Shown in pieces: positions 1-12,600 of a stretch of 64,000 nt of DNA. Both the position numbers and the translations under genes were made by a program. Location of the stretch: NCBI RefSeq assembly GCF_030463535.1, contig NC_132878.1, positions 95,843,373 to 95,907,372 of the forward strand, in the 5' to 3' direction. Within the stretch, counting starts at the first letter, position 1. Each line of letters starts with the position of its first letter. The notes under the pieces were generated by a model that saw only the letters and a list, made by a program, of their open reading frames with translations, ran no database searches and had not been told where the DNA came from. The stretch comes from Salminus brasiliensis (lineage: Eukaryota > Chordata > Actinopteri > Characiformes > Bryconidae).

Positions 1-298
1 AGAGTATAACACACTACTGCCCATATACTGGACTTATTGATACCAGGCAATTACCTAAACAGCATCCCGCACACTGAAGACACCACACCGAATCTGTAGA
101 ACAGGCTGTTAAAGAAATAAACTGATTTTATACAAAGAATATTGTGTTGAAGTTATATTGGCCATATTCATATTCAGACTATTCATATTCTTTGCACATT
201 TCGCTCTTGCACTCTCGCTTTTCCATAATGCTGCAAATTGCAGGTCTGGTAGACGCCGGCTGCGTTTCACTGCCTTGTGAAGTTGAGTTAATTATCTA

Positions 299-2400
299 CT
301 GTTTCAGATAGATCCCATATCCACACATCGATCCATCAATCCATCTACCAATCCATTCGTCCAGACATCCATGTACCAATCTGTCCATCCATACATCCAT
401 CGATCCATCACATCTACTGAAACTGGACTGAATGAATGAATAAATGAATCCATCCACCAATCTATTCTTACAGATCTTCATGTACCAGTCTACCCACCCA
501 CCATTCCACCCAGAGAACCTGGACAGATTCCACATCCATCTACCAACCCAACCCAATCCATCCAGCCATCCACTAACCCAACCCAACCACCAACCCAATC
601 CATCCATCCACCAACCCAATCCAACCCATCCATCCATCCACTAACCCAACCCAACCACCAACCCAATCCATCCATCCACCAACCCAACCCAATCCATCCA
701 TCTACCAACCCAATCCAATCCATCCACTAACTCAACCCAATCCAATCCATCCATCCACTAACCCAACCCAATCCATCCATCCACTAACCCAACCCAATCC
801 AATCCATCCATCCACTAACCCAACCCAATCCAATCCATCCATCCACTAACCCAACCCAATCCAATCCATCCATCCACTAACCCAACCCAATCCATCCATC
901 CATCCGTCCGTCCGTCCGTCCATCAACCCAATCCAACCCATCCATCTACCAACCCAACCCAATCCATCCAGCCACCCAACCCAATCCAACCCATCCATCT
1001 ACCAACCCAACCCAATCCATCCATCAACCCAATCCATCCATCCATCCGTCCGTCCATCCATCCACCAACCCAACCCAACCCATCCATCTACCAACCCAAT
1101 CCATCCACTAACCCAACTCAACCCATCCACCAACCCATCCATCCATCAACCCAATCCATCCACCCACCAACCCAATCATCCATCCACCCACCAACCCAAT
1201 CCAATCATCCATCCAACCCAATCCAATCATCCATCCAACCCAATCCATCCATCCATCCAACCCAATCCATCCATCCATCCAACCCAATCCATCCATCCAG
1301 CCACCCACCAACCCAATCCAATCCATCCATCAACCCACCAACCCAACCCAATCATCCATCCACCCACCAACCCAATCCAATCATCCATCCAACCCAATCC
1401 ATCCATCCAGCCACCCACCAACCCAATCCAATCCATCCATCAACCCACCAACCCAACCCAATCATCCATCCACCCACCAACCCAATCCAATCATCCATCC
1501 AACCCAATCCATCCATCCATCCAACCCAATCCATCCATCCAGCCACCCACCAACCCAATCCAATCCATCCATCAACCCAATCCATCCATCCATCCGTCCG
1601 TCCATCCATCCACCAACCCAATCCAACCCATCCATCTACCAACCCAATCCATCCACTAACCCAACTCAATCCATCCATCCATCCACTAACCCAACCCATC
1701 CACCAACCCATCCATCCATCAACCCAATCCATCCACCCACCAACCCAATCATCCATCCACCCACCAACCCAATCCAATCATCCATCCAACCCAATCCATC
1801 CATCCATCCAACCCAATCCATCCATCCAGCCACCCACCAACCCAATCCAATCAGCCAGCCACCCACCAACCCAATCCAATCCATCCATCCACCAACCCAA
1901 TCCAATCCATCCATCCAGCCACCCAACCCAATCCATCCAGCCACCCAACCCAATCCATCCAGCCACCCAACCCAACCCAATCCAATCCATCTACCAATCC
2001 AATCCATCCACACATCCAAGCTACCCATCCACCATTCCATTCACATGAACTGGATGGATCTACCCATCCATCCATCCACCAATCCAAAGCATCCACCAAT
2101 ATTTTCATCCAGATACCCATCCAAAAATTCCATCCACTGGAACTGGATAGATGCCATATCCATCCATGTACCCACCCACCCATTCAATCCATCCACCCAC
2201 CAACCCAATCCATCTATCTATCCATACCACTACCAATCAATTCATCCAGAAACCAATCCAATCTACCCATCCACAACTCCCTCCACTGGAACTGGATAAT
2301 ATCCATATCCATCCATCCACCAATCCAATCCATTCATTCAGCCACCAATCAGTCTGTCCGTCTACTGGACTGGACACATTCCACATGCCTCCATCCATCA
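299..2400. repeat. CCAT / CCAACCCAAT satellite
   Basis: About 2.1 kb of simple satellite built from CCATCCAT and CCAACCCAAT words, in CT/CA-rich orientation on the plus strand. Several blocks of 100-200 bp recur (for example 1180-1320, 1370-1520 and 1750-1850), so it has a weak higher-order structure. After about 2,000 it degenerates and mixes with unique sequence. The many overlapping frames rich in Trp/Gly/Asp on the minus strand and in Pro/His on the plus strand are repeat artefacts. Confidence 0.95.
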
Positions 2401-3240
2401 ACCTCTTCCTGAGACATGCCAAAGTACACTACTCTACTACAGCAGAAAAAGCCAAACACCTTATCAAAGAGATCAGATCCAGAGTTGAGCCGGGCGTGGA
2501 AGGAGCACCTCCACATTCAACACTGTACAGTCAGACGTAGCCTGATGTGGCGAGGCATCTCGCGTCCGTCGTTCCACGTGAAACGAATATCCACATCTGC
2601 TGAGGTCCTACTGAGCGTCTCAGCTGCACATGAAGGGACACTGGAAAGCACCTCATTTCCTGTGACAACAGTGCAGCAGACAAGCCGGACTCACCAAACG
2701 CCGCCGCCGCCGCGACTCCACAGGGAACCATTATGCTCATCTCCGGAACACAATGGAAGGCTCCTCGGTGGATGTGGAGATCACACCACTTGCTGTGCTT
2801 AGTCCCACAAAACAACGCGCCAAATTAAAAATCATGCTGCTAATTATAACCCACCATAAAGGTATCTGGAACACAGCCTGATACAACCCTCTGAACCTTC
2901 CGAGCAACAGGGTGGTCTTCACCGAACCTGCTCGATAGAATCAGACACGTATTCACATCCAGAAAAAAAAGACAACCGATTCATTAGCTTCACTGCCAGC
3001 TTCATGGACCAGACTGCACTACAACACCACCACAACATCCCCTTTAGGCCAGCTCAGGTCAAGCTTAACAGAAACATCCACCAGCTTCTAGAATTTACAG
3101 ATGAACAACCTCAAACTCTCTAATCTAGAGAAATTCACCAAGTCTGAGTTCATTAATACACCGCCTGATGCCTGAGACACCGTTTTACCCCAGAGTTTTA
3201 AGATGAGGTCATTAAAAGGGTGGAGGGATACAAATAAATA
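2401..3240. other. Non-repetitive intronic DNA, no gene seen
   Basis: Unique-looking sequence with a few 60-130 codon frames on both strands (such as 2416-2802), none similar to a protein I recognise. It contains a short CCGCCGCCGCC run near 2,701. It lies inside the inferred ubr5 intron 1. Confidence 0.4.
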
Positions 3241-3783
<543 letters not shown>

Positions 3784-4120
3784 AATAAAAAATTATAATA
3801 GTCCCAAGACTATTCCATATAAAACCCAAAAGACATGTATAGGTTCTCTGGTGGGTTTGGATAGCACAGAAAAAGGCTACATTTGGGTTATAGCCATGAA
3901 GACTCCCGGTTGTACTCGAATAAACCAGTTTCACACCCCCCCCACCCCACAACCCCTGTCCCCCCCAGCCGACTCTGAACACTAAATTATTCAGAGAATT
4001 TGTGAAATTCTGTGACTTTGCCCTTTGTTTTTGTGTAAACCTCAGGAAAAAGTGAGCTCCCCCAAAGAAAAGCTGCCAAAACCTCTAGGAGGTTCCCACC
4101 CCTGGCCCTGGAGAACTCCC
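3784..4120. other. Intronic DNA, no gene seen
   Basis: Unique-looking sequence with a C-rich patch (3934-3968). No coding similarity or known element was recognised. Confidence 0.3.
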
Positions 4121-4124
4121 TGTC

Positions 4125-4560
4125 CCACATACACTATATGTCCAAATGTTTGTGGACACCCCTTCTAATGAATGCATTTAGCTACTTTGCATCCAAGTTG
4201 CACCCATTGCTGCGGACACAGATGCACACAGCTTGTCTAGTCCCTGTAGAGAAGAAGTGCTGCCAATAGAATAGGACACTCTGGTGCAGATAGAAAACAT
4301 CATGACCCTATTAGCACCATGCTGCCTAATGCCAGGTGTGGGCTAGAGGGGTATAAAGCCCCCCAGCATTGAGGAGCAGTGGAAGAACTGTGTTCTCTGG
4401 AATGATGGATGGTGGTGGAGCTTCATCCAGTACTTTTGGGATTGGAGGTTGGGGAGAACATCCAACATCCTGACATGACCTCACTAACACTTACAATGCT
4501 AAATGCAATCAAATCTTCACAGCAATGTTCCGTCGAAATCTAGGGGGAAGCCTTCTTCCC
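4125..4560. mobile_element. Non-autonomous DNA transposon copy (family A)
   Basis: It starts with CACTATATGTCCAAATG...GTGGACACCCCTT and carries the body words GACTAG/CTGTAGAG, CACCATGCTGCCTAATG and TGGAGCTTCATCCAGTAC. The same family recurs at 22490-22640, 34225-34550, 47363-47805 and 63690-64000. The most complete copy (47363-47805) has matching ends, CACTATACGGACAAAAG... and the complement of ...GGACAGTGTA, as expected of terminal inverted repeats. No transposase frame is present. The superfamily cannot be fixed from here. Confidence 0.7.
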
Positions 4561-4671
4561 TGAACCAACAAAATCAGTAGATACTCTTAATACCCTTGAT
4601 TTCAGAAGAAGAAGCTAGGCCCACTGCAATAAACCACTACAGTCACCCACATGAATAAGAATTAGACTATG

Positions 4672-4880
4672 CTCCTACCGTGGCGTAGTGGATAACTCGC
4701 CTTCCCCGCAGCAGATTAGACTAGGGTTCAATTCCCTAGCCAAACAAGCCCAAGACTCTACACTAATAACACCACACAGTTAAGAGTCTTGTCCAGGGCC
4801 TCTTATTGACCTAGCGTAGTGGAGAACACCACTGCCCTTCCCATGGCAGATTAGACTAGGATTCAATTCGGAGTCTGATT
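4672..4880 (+). mobile_element. Tandem pair of tRNA-derived SINE-like units
   Basis: The first unit has an A-box-like TGGCGTAGTGG (about 4681) and a B-box-like GGTTCAATTCC (about 4725). A second diverged unit (about 4810-4870) has AGCGTAGTGG and GGATTCAATTC. Spacing and order match a pol III internal promoter of tRNA origin. Neither folds into a convincing functional tRNA by eye, so this is called a SINE fragment or tRNA pseudogene. Confidence 0.5.
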
Positions 4881-5067
4881 ACAGAGCTTTCAAAACAAAC
4901 CTATCCAACCAAGTAAAAGAGCCGGTGATCGGTCGAGCGGTCCAACCCTGTCGTAATGTCCTACCCTAGCCCATCTTTATAGATATAGCTGTCCAACGAT
5001 GCTACCATGTCCAGGAGTGGCGGTAACTCATCTGGTTAATTTAAATGGGTCACATTCGTTGATTTTA

Positions 5068-5510
5068 ACTAGGGATGCACCGATACCACTTTTTCCTTTC
5101 CGATACCAGATTTTAGAGTTTCTACCGATACCCAATATCGATACCCACTCTGACTTAAATACTCAAGATGGCTATAAATTCTGATAATTCTTAAAAAGTA
5201 AAGAGTAACTGCACTTTAAAAAAAGTTTCAGAGCTATGAAACAATGCAGTACGCAAGTAGGGAAGCATAATCTTGCTAAGCTCGACCAAACAGCTTTTTA
5301 TTATTTGGTGTTTAAAATTCACATTTCATTACAAGTTAACAACTATATAAAAAGATGCAAGTATGCAATCCAAATTTAACGTTAAAATAATTAAATAAAT
5401 AAAAAAGTACATCAACAGTACGTTTTATGGTATCATGCTCATTACTGCAGATACCGATAATATTTAAATGTGCCAGTATCGGCCAGATATCGCTACGGTA
5501 CAACACTAAT
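5068..5510. mobile_element. Dispersed repeat with GATGCACCGATACC end
   Basis: The block opens with AGGGATGCACCGATACC and closes with the inverse words (CGATAATATT ... TATCGGCCAGATATCG). Related sequence is found in inverse orientation twice in azin1 intron 5 (about 45.5-45.65 and 46.1-46.2 kb). This is a common kind of fish hAT-like non-autonomous element. No transposase is seen. Confidence 0.5.
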
Positions 5511-6250
5511 TTTAACAGTTTAACACACACACTAAAATATTTTGTATATTAACATATTAAAACATATTTTCATTGTTTCGGTACAAATGTTAACACATAA
5601 CTTAAACAATAACATGCAGATGGGATTATATAATACACCTAAATTAAATAATTAACATTAACAAATAAATAAATACCAAGTTATCTGACTGCACGTACGG
5701 CCAGGTAGGATGAAATTATGAGCGTACCGACAAACACAAGAATAATGCCGTTATGTCACTAATGTGAGCATGCGCAGTAAGACTAGGCTAGACTAGGCTT
5801 TGTTACACTTGAAGTAACAGCGCTTATAACATCGCCTCCCAGCACTTCTCTCAAAAAAGTGAGTCCGAGGGAAAGTCGAGACAAAAATGGATAAAATAAT
5901 AACAGAAGTGGAGGTGAACCAACTATAAACTCCATTACATATCACTGCTGTCCATTGAAAAAACAAGTATCTCCATGGTTTGAACCTTATGTGAATAATT
6001 CTGAATAAATGGACTAATAGAAATGCTCTAAGTTACTTCAAAAACACTTACATTAACATTCATTTAAGGTAAAAACATTTTTTTGCCTTCTCCTGTAAAG
6101 TCACCATTGTGGAGATACATGGTTTTCATAGGACAGCAACGAAATGGCAAACTGTTTCAGCATAAATTTATTATTCATATCCATTCAAGCTCGGTCACAA
6201 TTTTACTAGTAGAAATTCTAATTTCAGGTATCAGCTATGAAACGTTAACT
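5511..6250. other. AT-rich intron with a second dispersed element (family B)
   Basis: Mostly AT-rich sequence. At about 5985-6150 there is an element with AATGGACTAATAGAAATGCT and CTTCTCCTGTAAAGTCAC, present in inverse orientation at 27345-27500 and as fragments at about 40.74-40.80 and 47.93-48.05 kb. No coding sequence recognised. Confidence 0.45.
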
Positions 6251-8250
6251 AAATGTAATCAAATCTACAGTCATTCTGACTAGTCCGATCACCAGGCTGA
6301 CCGATCTCTAACTTAATTTTGACTAATCATGTTACCATTGCCTCACATAAAACCTTTCGGTCTGATCTATAAGCACGTTGTTACCAGTAAAAACTCCAGT
6401 TATAGACAGACAATTATGTTTTGCTTGTAGATATGGCAGTTCCTGATCCCTACATGATAGTTCTGACTAGTAAAAACTCCAAAATCATCATTTCAAAATC
6501 TAAATTAAGGATGTATAAAATTATTTTAGAGGCCTAAAACTGACCATTCCCTAAAAGCGTACTAAATAACTTAAATAAATTAGTTCAAATTAAATTTGGT
6601 ATACCTTGAATTAGCATTTGCACTATTCAATTAATTTACAGACATGTGGACTTTTGTTTTTACACTAGGACAAACTTCGGAGAACTCAAATTTGAGAGTT
6701 TACTAGTAAAACTGCATTACAGAATTGCAGAGACCCTAATTTTTGTTTTTAAAAGTATGAGTTGCATTACAAAGATCTTAGAACTACGTTTCTCACCATG
6801 CTTAAATTAATTTAATTTAATTCTGACTAGTCAGGTTACCACTGACATGAAACCTCTCCGGCTTATCTATAATCACATTTTTACCAGTAAAAACTCCAGT
6901 TATAAACAAACATCTATTTTTTAGTGCTAGACATTGCAGTTGCAGGTCATCTTTACTGTAGTTCTGACTAGTAAAAACTCCAGTTGTAGAGAAAAATCAT
7001 TTATAAATATTCCACAAAAACTGGACACATCCTAAAACTACACAAACTAACTAAATTAGTCCAAACTAAATTATAGATCTACTGAATTAGCATTTGCACT
7101 GGTCAGAACTAATTTACAGATATGTAAACTTTTAGTAGTCATACTGAAAAATGTATATATACCCCCACACTGGACTGCAGTTTTTAGAATTAAAATGTAA
7201 ATGGGTATATGATATATGATTAGATACTTGCAAAAACATTACTGAATTTGTTTTTACAGTAGTTAAAATTCAACTGAGATCTCAGATTTGAGTTTACTTG
7301 TAAAACTGCATTACGGAGACCCTGAATTTGTTTTTATTAGTATGATCTGCATTACAAAAGATCTTAAGTAATATAGAATTAAGTTTATATCACAAGGCTG
7401 ACAGATCCTTAATGTAAATTTGACCAGTCATGTTACCACTGACTTACATAAAACCTCAGTATTCTCTATAACCACAGTTTCACAAGAAACGCCAGTTATA
7501 GACAATTACTTTTTACTACTAGACATTGCAGCTCCTGATCCCTACATCGTAATTCATTATAATACAAATACTAATTCCAAAATCTAAATTAAGGATATAT
7601 AAAATTATTTTAGAGGCCTAAAACTGAACATATCCTGAAAGTGCACTAAATAACAAAAAAAAAGTTAGACAATTACTTTTTACTACTAGACATCGCAGTT
7701 CCTGATCTTTACACCGTAATTCACTATAATACAAATACTAATTCTAAAATCTAAATTAAGGATATATAAAAATGCAAATTCCAGGTAGGTCTTTAATTTA
7801 GGTAGTTACTTAACATACTTTTAGAAAATGTAGCTACAATTTTTGATATCAATCACATTACCAGTCAAAATCTAAATTATATGAGATATTTAACTAAAAT
7901 TGGACATATCTTAAAGTACAAAAATTAAAAATAAATTATTAAAAATATGCTGAATAAATTTGCACTAGTCAGTTATCTAGCTATGTGGAGCTGGACTTTT
8001 ATTAGACATACTGAGGTAAAAATGTTCATTAACAAACGTAATTATGGATTAGAGAGTGAACACACTTGTAAAATTGCATTATTAGATATTTTTGAATGTT
8101 TTACAGTAGTAAAAATTAAGAATTTGAGATCAAAATTCAAGTTTTTACCAGTAAAACTGCTTTAAAGAGACCCAGAAATTGTTTTTACTAGGACGAGCCG
8201 CATTGCAGATCTTAAAATGAAGTTTATGAATGTTAAAATGTTAAAAACTA
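6250..8250. repeat. Diverged long tandem repeat (about 0.6-0.85 kb units)
   Basis: The same word order returns several times. AAAACTCCAGTTATA...TTGCAG/GGCAG...GTAGTTCTGACTAG appears at about 6389, 6889, 7480 and 7660. GTAAAACTGCATTAC...GAGACCC...GATCTTA appears at about 6705, 7297 and 8150. Units differ by many substitutions and indels, so the array is old. It is AT-rich and has no credible coding frame (the 72-codon frame at 7947 is not recognised). Confidence 0.65.
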
Positions 8251-8280
8251 CATGTTAGAAGTGCTTAAATGTGAGTTTAT

Positions 8281-9115
8281 TGGGAGGTTGAGGTGCTGCT
8301 GAAAGCGGAGCTAAGCTAAGGCTCGTATCACTGTGTCATTTAGGCTCAAACGGCTGGCCATGCTACAGCTAACCTGCCCATTTACCTCAATTAAAGGGTC
8401 GTTTCTAATCCCCCTCGTTTCTTTAAACGTTTACTAGATGATTTGTTGACCGTTTATGTGTTTAATATCCTCCTCTGTTGGTCAGATCGTTAGCTAATTA
8501 ACCCCCTGGCGCTGGATAGCTAGCTCGCCGAACTGTGCTAGACTATGCTAAGCTACGCTAAGCTAAATCATCTCGCTACTCGGCTAAAGTCGATTACTCG
8601 ATCGATTATCGATCCGCTACAACCGCGACATCGCGCAAATACAGCTTTTGGACACGAATAAAACCTGAAGACTTTAATCAATAAGGAGATTAATCGCAAA
8701 TAAGCGCAATTTGTTCACGTTCCCTCTTTTTTCGCCCCCATCCCCCAACCCGCATTGTCCATCACTCCGGCTCAAGTTGTGGCTCACGGCTAATCCGGGT
8801 CCGGAGAGTAGGAATCCAGCCCGTGTCTTAGTTCCAGCTGCCGGCGCCGGCGCTGCCGCAGCCCGGCTCCAATCCAGGCAGCAGAAGCAAAACCCGGGGG
8901 TGGATTCTTACTGTGCGGAGCTGGATTCAGCGCTCTCTGGAATCAGGGCCCCGGTGCTCCATTTGAGGTCAATAAAACCTCTGAAAACAACCGCGGATGT
9001 TGGTTAAAAGACTGTAATATAATTTAATAACAAGTGTAGGAATAAAACAGCAGCACACAGCGTGTGGATAGCGGTGCGAGGGCTTGTTTTTCTCCGCCCG
9101 AAAACACACAAATAC
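8281..9115. other. CpG-rich shore inside ubr5 intron 1
   Basis: The stretch goes from AT-rich intron to GC-rich DNA (8.75-9.0 kb is strongest) and includes runs of GCTAAGCTA-type sequence at 8.5-8.6 kb. It probably belongs to the CpG island around ubr5 exon 1. The 98-codon plus-strand frame at 8711-9007 has no recognisable protein similarity and is not called. Confidence 0.45.
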
Positions 9116-9177
9116 CTGTCATTGAGCTGGTCCTCGGTCCCGGGCAGCGGGTGAACGACGAAGTGTATAGAGGTCAT
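9116..9177 (-). CDS. ubr5: ubr5, first coding exon only (E3 ubiquitin-protein ligase UBR5)
   Basis: The minus strand has an ATG at 9177-9175 opening a frame that begins MTSIHFVVHPLPG and ends EDQLND, then AG before a GTATTT donor (9115). This is the N-terminus of vertebrate UBR5 (EDD), and the split codon (AG|N) gives the expected Arg. The family protein is about 2,800 residues: a nuclear HECT-type N-recognin with a UBA domain, UBR box and MLLE domain, acting in protein quality control and transcription regulation. None of those domains is in the window; exon 2 must lie beyond position 1, so intron 1 is at least 9.1 kb. The exon is too short to stand out as an open frame and was found by reading the complement. 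Flanking DNA is CpG-rich, as expected of a promoter-proximal exon. Synteny with klf10 and azin1 supports the call. Confidence 0.9.
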
Positions 9178-9504
9178 GATTTCACTCCAAAAACAAGCCG
9201 AAAATAGGGGTAAAGTGTGCGTATGGGGGGCTATCTCCTCCCTGCTCGGGTCTAACGCCCTATTCCTTTATAAACTCTCTCCGCGAAACGAAAGAAGCCG
9301 AGCTGAGACAACACAACCTCCTCACCCACATGCCGCCATCTTAACTCCGGCAGGCTGCTTGGTTTTGTCTGTGGAGAAGCTCCAGGCTTCAGCCAAACAG
9401 CGGCCGAGGCTCAGGCAGCCCGCACGCTGGTTGGACCTGCCGGCGCTGTCCGGGGATGCGCGAAGCGGATTGGAGCTCTGCAGGATAAAGGAGCTGGAAG
9501 CGGG

Positions 9505-9537
<33 letters not shown>

Positions 9538-9600
9538 CAGTGCTGTAGCTTCACCAATTATTACTTAATTACTATAATATCATCATATATAACATTATTA
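9178..9600 (-). promoter_or_regulatory. ubr5 promoter / 5' UTR region with (CTG)10
   Basis: This is the DNA immediately upstream of the ubr5 start codon. It is rich in GC and CpG and carries an uninterrupted run of ten CTG triplets (CAG on the ubr5 strand) at 9507-9536. No TATA box is evident. The start of transcription cannot be placed from sequence. The block ends abruptly at about 9.6 kb where the 29-bp satellite begins, so the promoter is squeezed between the gene and a 7.8-kb tandem array. The long plus-strand frame here (9176-9568) runs antisense to the leader and looks like a by-product of GC content. Confidence 0.55.
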
Positions 9601-9614
9601 ATATAATATAGTGA

Positions 9615-12600
9615 AGCTCTAATAGCATTAATATCCAGTATGAATCTCTATAATAACATTAATATCCAGTATGAATCTCTATAATAACATTAATATCCAG
9701 TATGAAGCTTTAATAGCATTAATATCCAGTATGAAGTTCTAATAACATTAATATCCAGTATGAAGTTCTTATAGCATTAATATCCAGTATGAATCTCTAT
9801 AATAACATTAATATCCAGTATGAAGCTCTAATAACATTAATATCCAGTATGAAGTTCTTATAGCATTAATATCCAGTATGAAGCTCTAATAACATTAATA
9901 TCCAGTATGAAGCTTTAATAGCATTAATATCCAGTATGAAGCTCTAATAGCCTTAATATCCAGTATGTAGCTCTAATAGCATTAATATCCAGTATGAAGC
10001 TCTAATATCATTAATATACAGTATGAATCTCTATAATAACATTAATATCCAGTATGAAGCTCTAATAACATTAATATCCAGTATGAAGTTCTTATAGCAT
10101 TAATATCCAGTATGAAGCTCTAATAGCATTAATATCCAGTATGAAGCTTTAATAGCATTAATATCCAGTATGAAGCTCTAATAGCCTTAATATCCAGTAT
10201 GTAGCTCTAATAGCATTAATATCCAGTATGAAGCTCTAATAGCCTTAATATTCAGTATGAATCTCTATAATAACATTAATATCCAGTATGAAGCTCTAAT
10301 AACATTAATATCCAGTATGAAGTTCTTATAGCATTAATATCCAGTATGAAGCTCTAATAACATTAATACCCAGTATAAAGTTCTTATGGCATTAATATCC
10401 AGTATGAAGCACTAATAACATTAATATCCAGTATGAAGTTCTAATAACATTAATATCCAGTATGAAGCTCTTATAGCATTAATATCCAGTATGAAGCTCT
10501 AATATCATTGATATCCAGTATGAAGCTCTATTAGCATTAATATCCAGTATGAAGCTCTAATAACATTAATATCCAGTATGAAGCTCTAATATCATTAATA
10601 TCCAGTATGAAGCTCTAATATCATTGATATCCAGTATGAAGCTCTAATAACATTAATATCCAGTATGAAGCTCTAATATCATTGATATCCAGTATGAAGC
10701 TCTAATAACATTAATGTCCAGTATGAAGCTCTAATATCATTGATATCCAGTATGAAGCTCTATTAGCATTAATATCCAGTATGAAGCTCTAATAACATTA
10801 ATATCCAGTATGAAGCTCTAATATCATTAATATCCAGTATGAAGCTCTAATAACATTAATATCCAGTATGAAGCTCTAATATCATTAATATCCAGTATGA
10901 AGCTCTAATAACATTAATATCCAGTATGAAGCTCTAATAGCATTAATATCCAGTATGAAGCTCTATAATAACATTAATATCCAGTATGAAGTTCTAATAG
11001 CATTAATATCCAGTATGAAGCTCTAATATCATTAATATCCAGTATGAAGCTCTAATAGCATTAATATCCAGTATGAAGTCCTAATAACATTAATATCCAG
11101 TATGAAGCTCTAATATCATTAATATCCAGTATGAAGCTCTAATAGCATTAATATCCAGTATGAAGCTCTATTTACATTAATATCCAGTATGAAGCTCTAA
11201 TATCATTAATATCCAGTATGAAGCTTTAATAACATTAATATCCAGTATGAAGCTATAATATAATTAATATCCAGTATGAAGCTCTAATATCATTAATATC
11301 CAGTATGAAGCTCTAATAACATTAATATCCAGTATGAAGCTATAATATCATTAATATCCAGTATGAAGCTCTAATAGCATTAATATCCAGTATGAAGCTT
11401 TAATAGCATTAATATCCAGTATGAAGCTCTAATAGCTTTAATATCCAGTATGTAGCTCTAATAGCATTAATATCCAGTATGAAGCTCTAATATCATTAAT
11501 ATACAGTATGAATCTCTATAATAACATTAATATCCAGTATGAAGCTCTAATAACATTAATATCCAGTATGAAGTTCTTATAGCATTAATATCCAGTATGA
11601 AGCTCTAATAACATTAATATCCAGTATGAAGTTCTTATAGCATTAATATCCAGTATGAAGCACTAATAACATTAATATCCAGTATGAAGTTCTAATAACA
11701 TTAATATCCAGTATGAAGCTCTTATAGCATTAATATCCAGTATGAAGCTCTTATAGCATTAATATCCAGTATGAAGCTCTAATATCATTGATATCCAGTA
11801 TGAAGCTCTATTAGCATTAATATCCAGTATGAAGCTCTAATAACATTAATATCCAGTATGAAGCTCTAATATCATTAATATCCAGTATGAAGCTCTAATA
11901 TCATTGATATCCAGTATGAAGCTCTAATAACATTAATATCCAGTATGAAGCTCTAATATCATTGATATCCAGTATGAAGCTCTAAAAACATTAATGTCCT
12001 GTATGAAGCTCTAATATCATTGATATCCAGTATGAAGCTCTATTAGCATTAATATCCAGTATGAAGCTCTAATAACATTAATATCCAGTATGAAGCTCTA
12101 ATATCATTAATATCCAGTATGAAGCTCTATTTACATTAATATCCAGTATGAAGCTCTAATAGCATTAATATCCAGTATGAAGCTCTAATAACATTAATAT
12201 CCAGTATGAAGCTCTATAATAACATTAATATCCAGTATGAAGTTCTAATAGCATTAATATCCAGTATGAAGCTCTAATATCATTAATATCCAGTATGAAG
12301 CTTTAATAGCATTAATATCCAGTATGAAGCTCTAATAGCTTTAATATCCAGTATGTAGCTCTAATAGCATTAATATCCAGTATGAAGCTCTAATATCATT
12401 AATATACAGTATGAATCTCTATAATAACATTAATATCCAGTATGAAGCTCTAATAACATTAATATCCAGTATGAAGTTCTTATAGCATTAATATCCAGTA
12501 TGAAGCACTAATAACATTAATATCCAGTATGAAGTTCTAATAACATTAATATCCAGTATGAAGCTCTTATAGCATTAATATCCAGTATGAAGCTCTTATA

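Noticed and set aside
2416..2802. 128-codon frame near the CCAT satellite
   Set aside because: No recognisable protein similarity; an overlapping minus-strand frame of similar length suggests chance.
8711..9007. 98-codon frame in the ubr5 CpG region
   Set aside because: GC-rich shadow frame within intron 1; no similarity or splice support.
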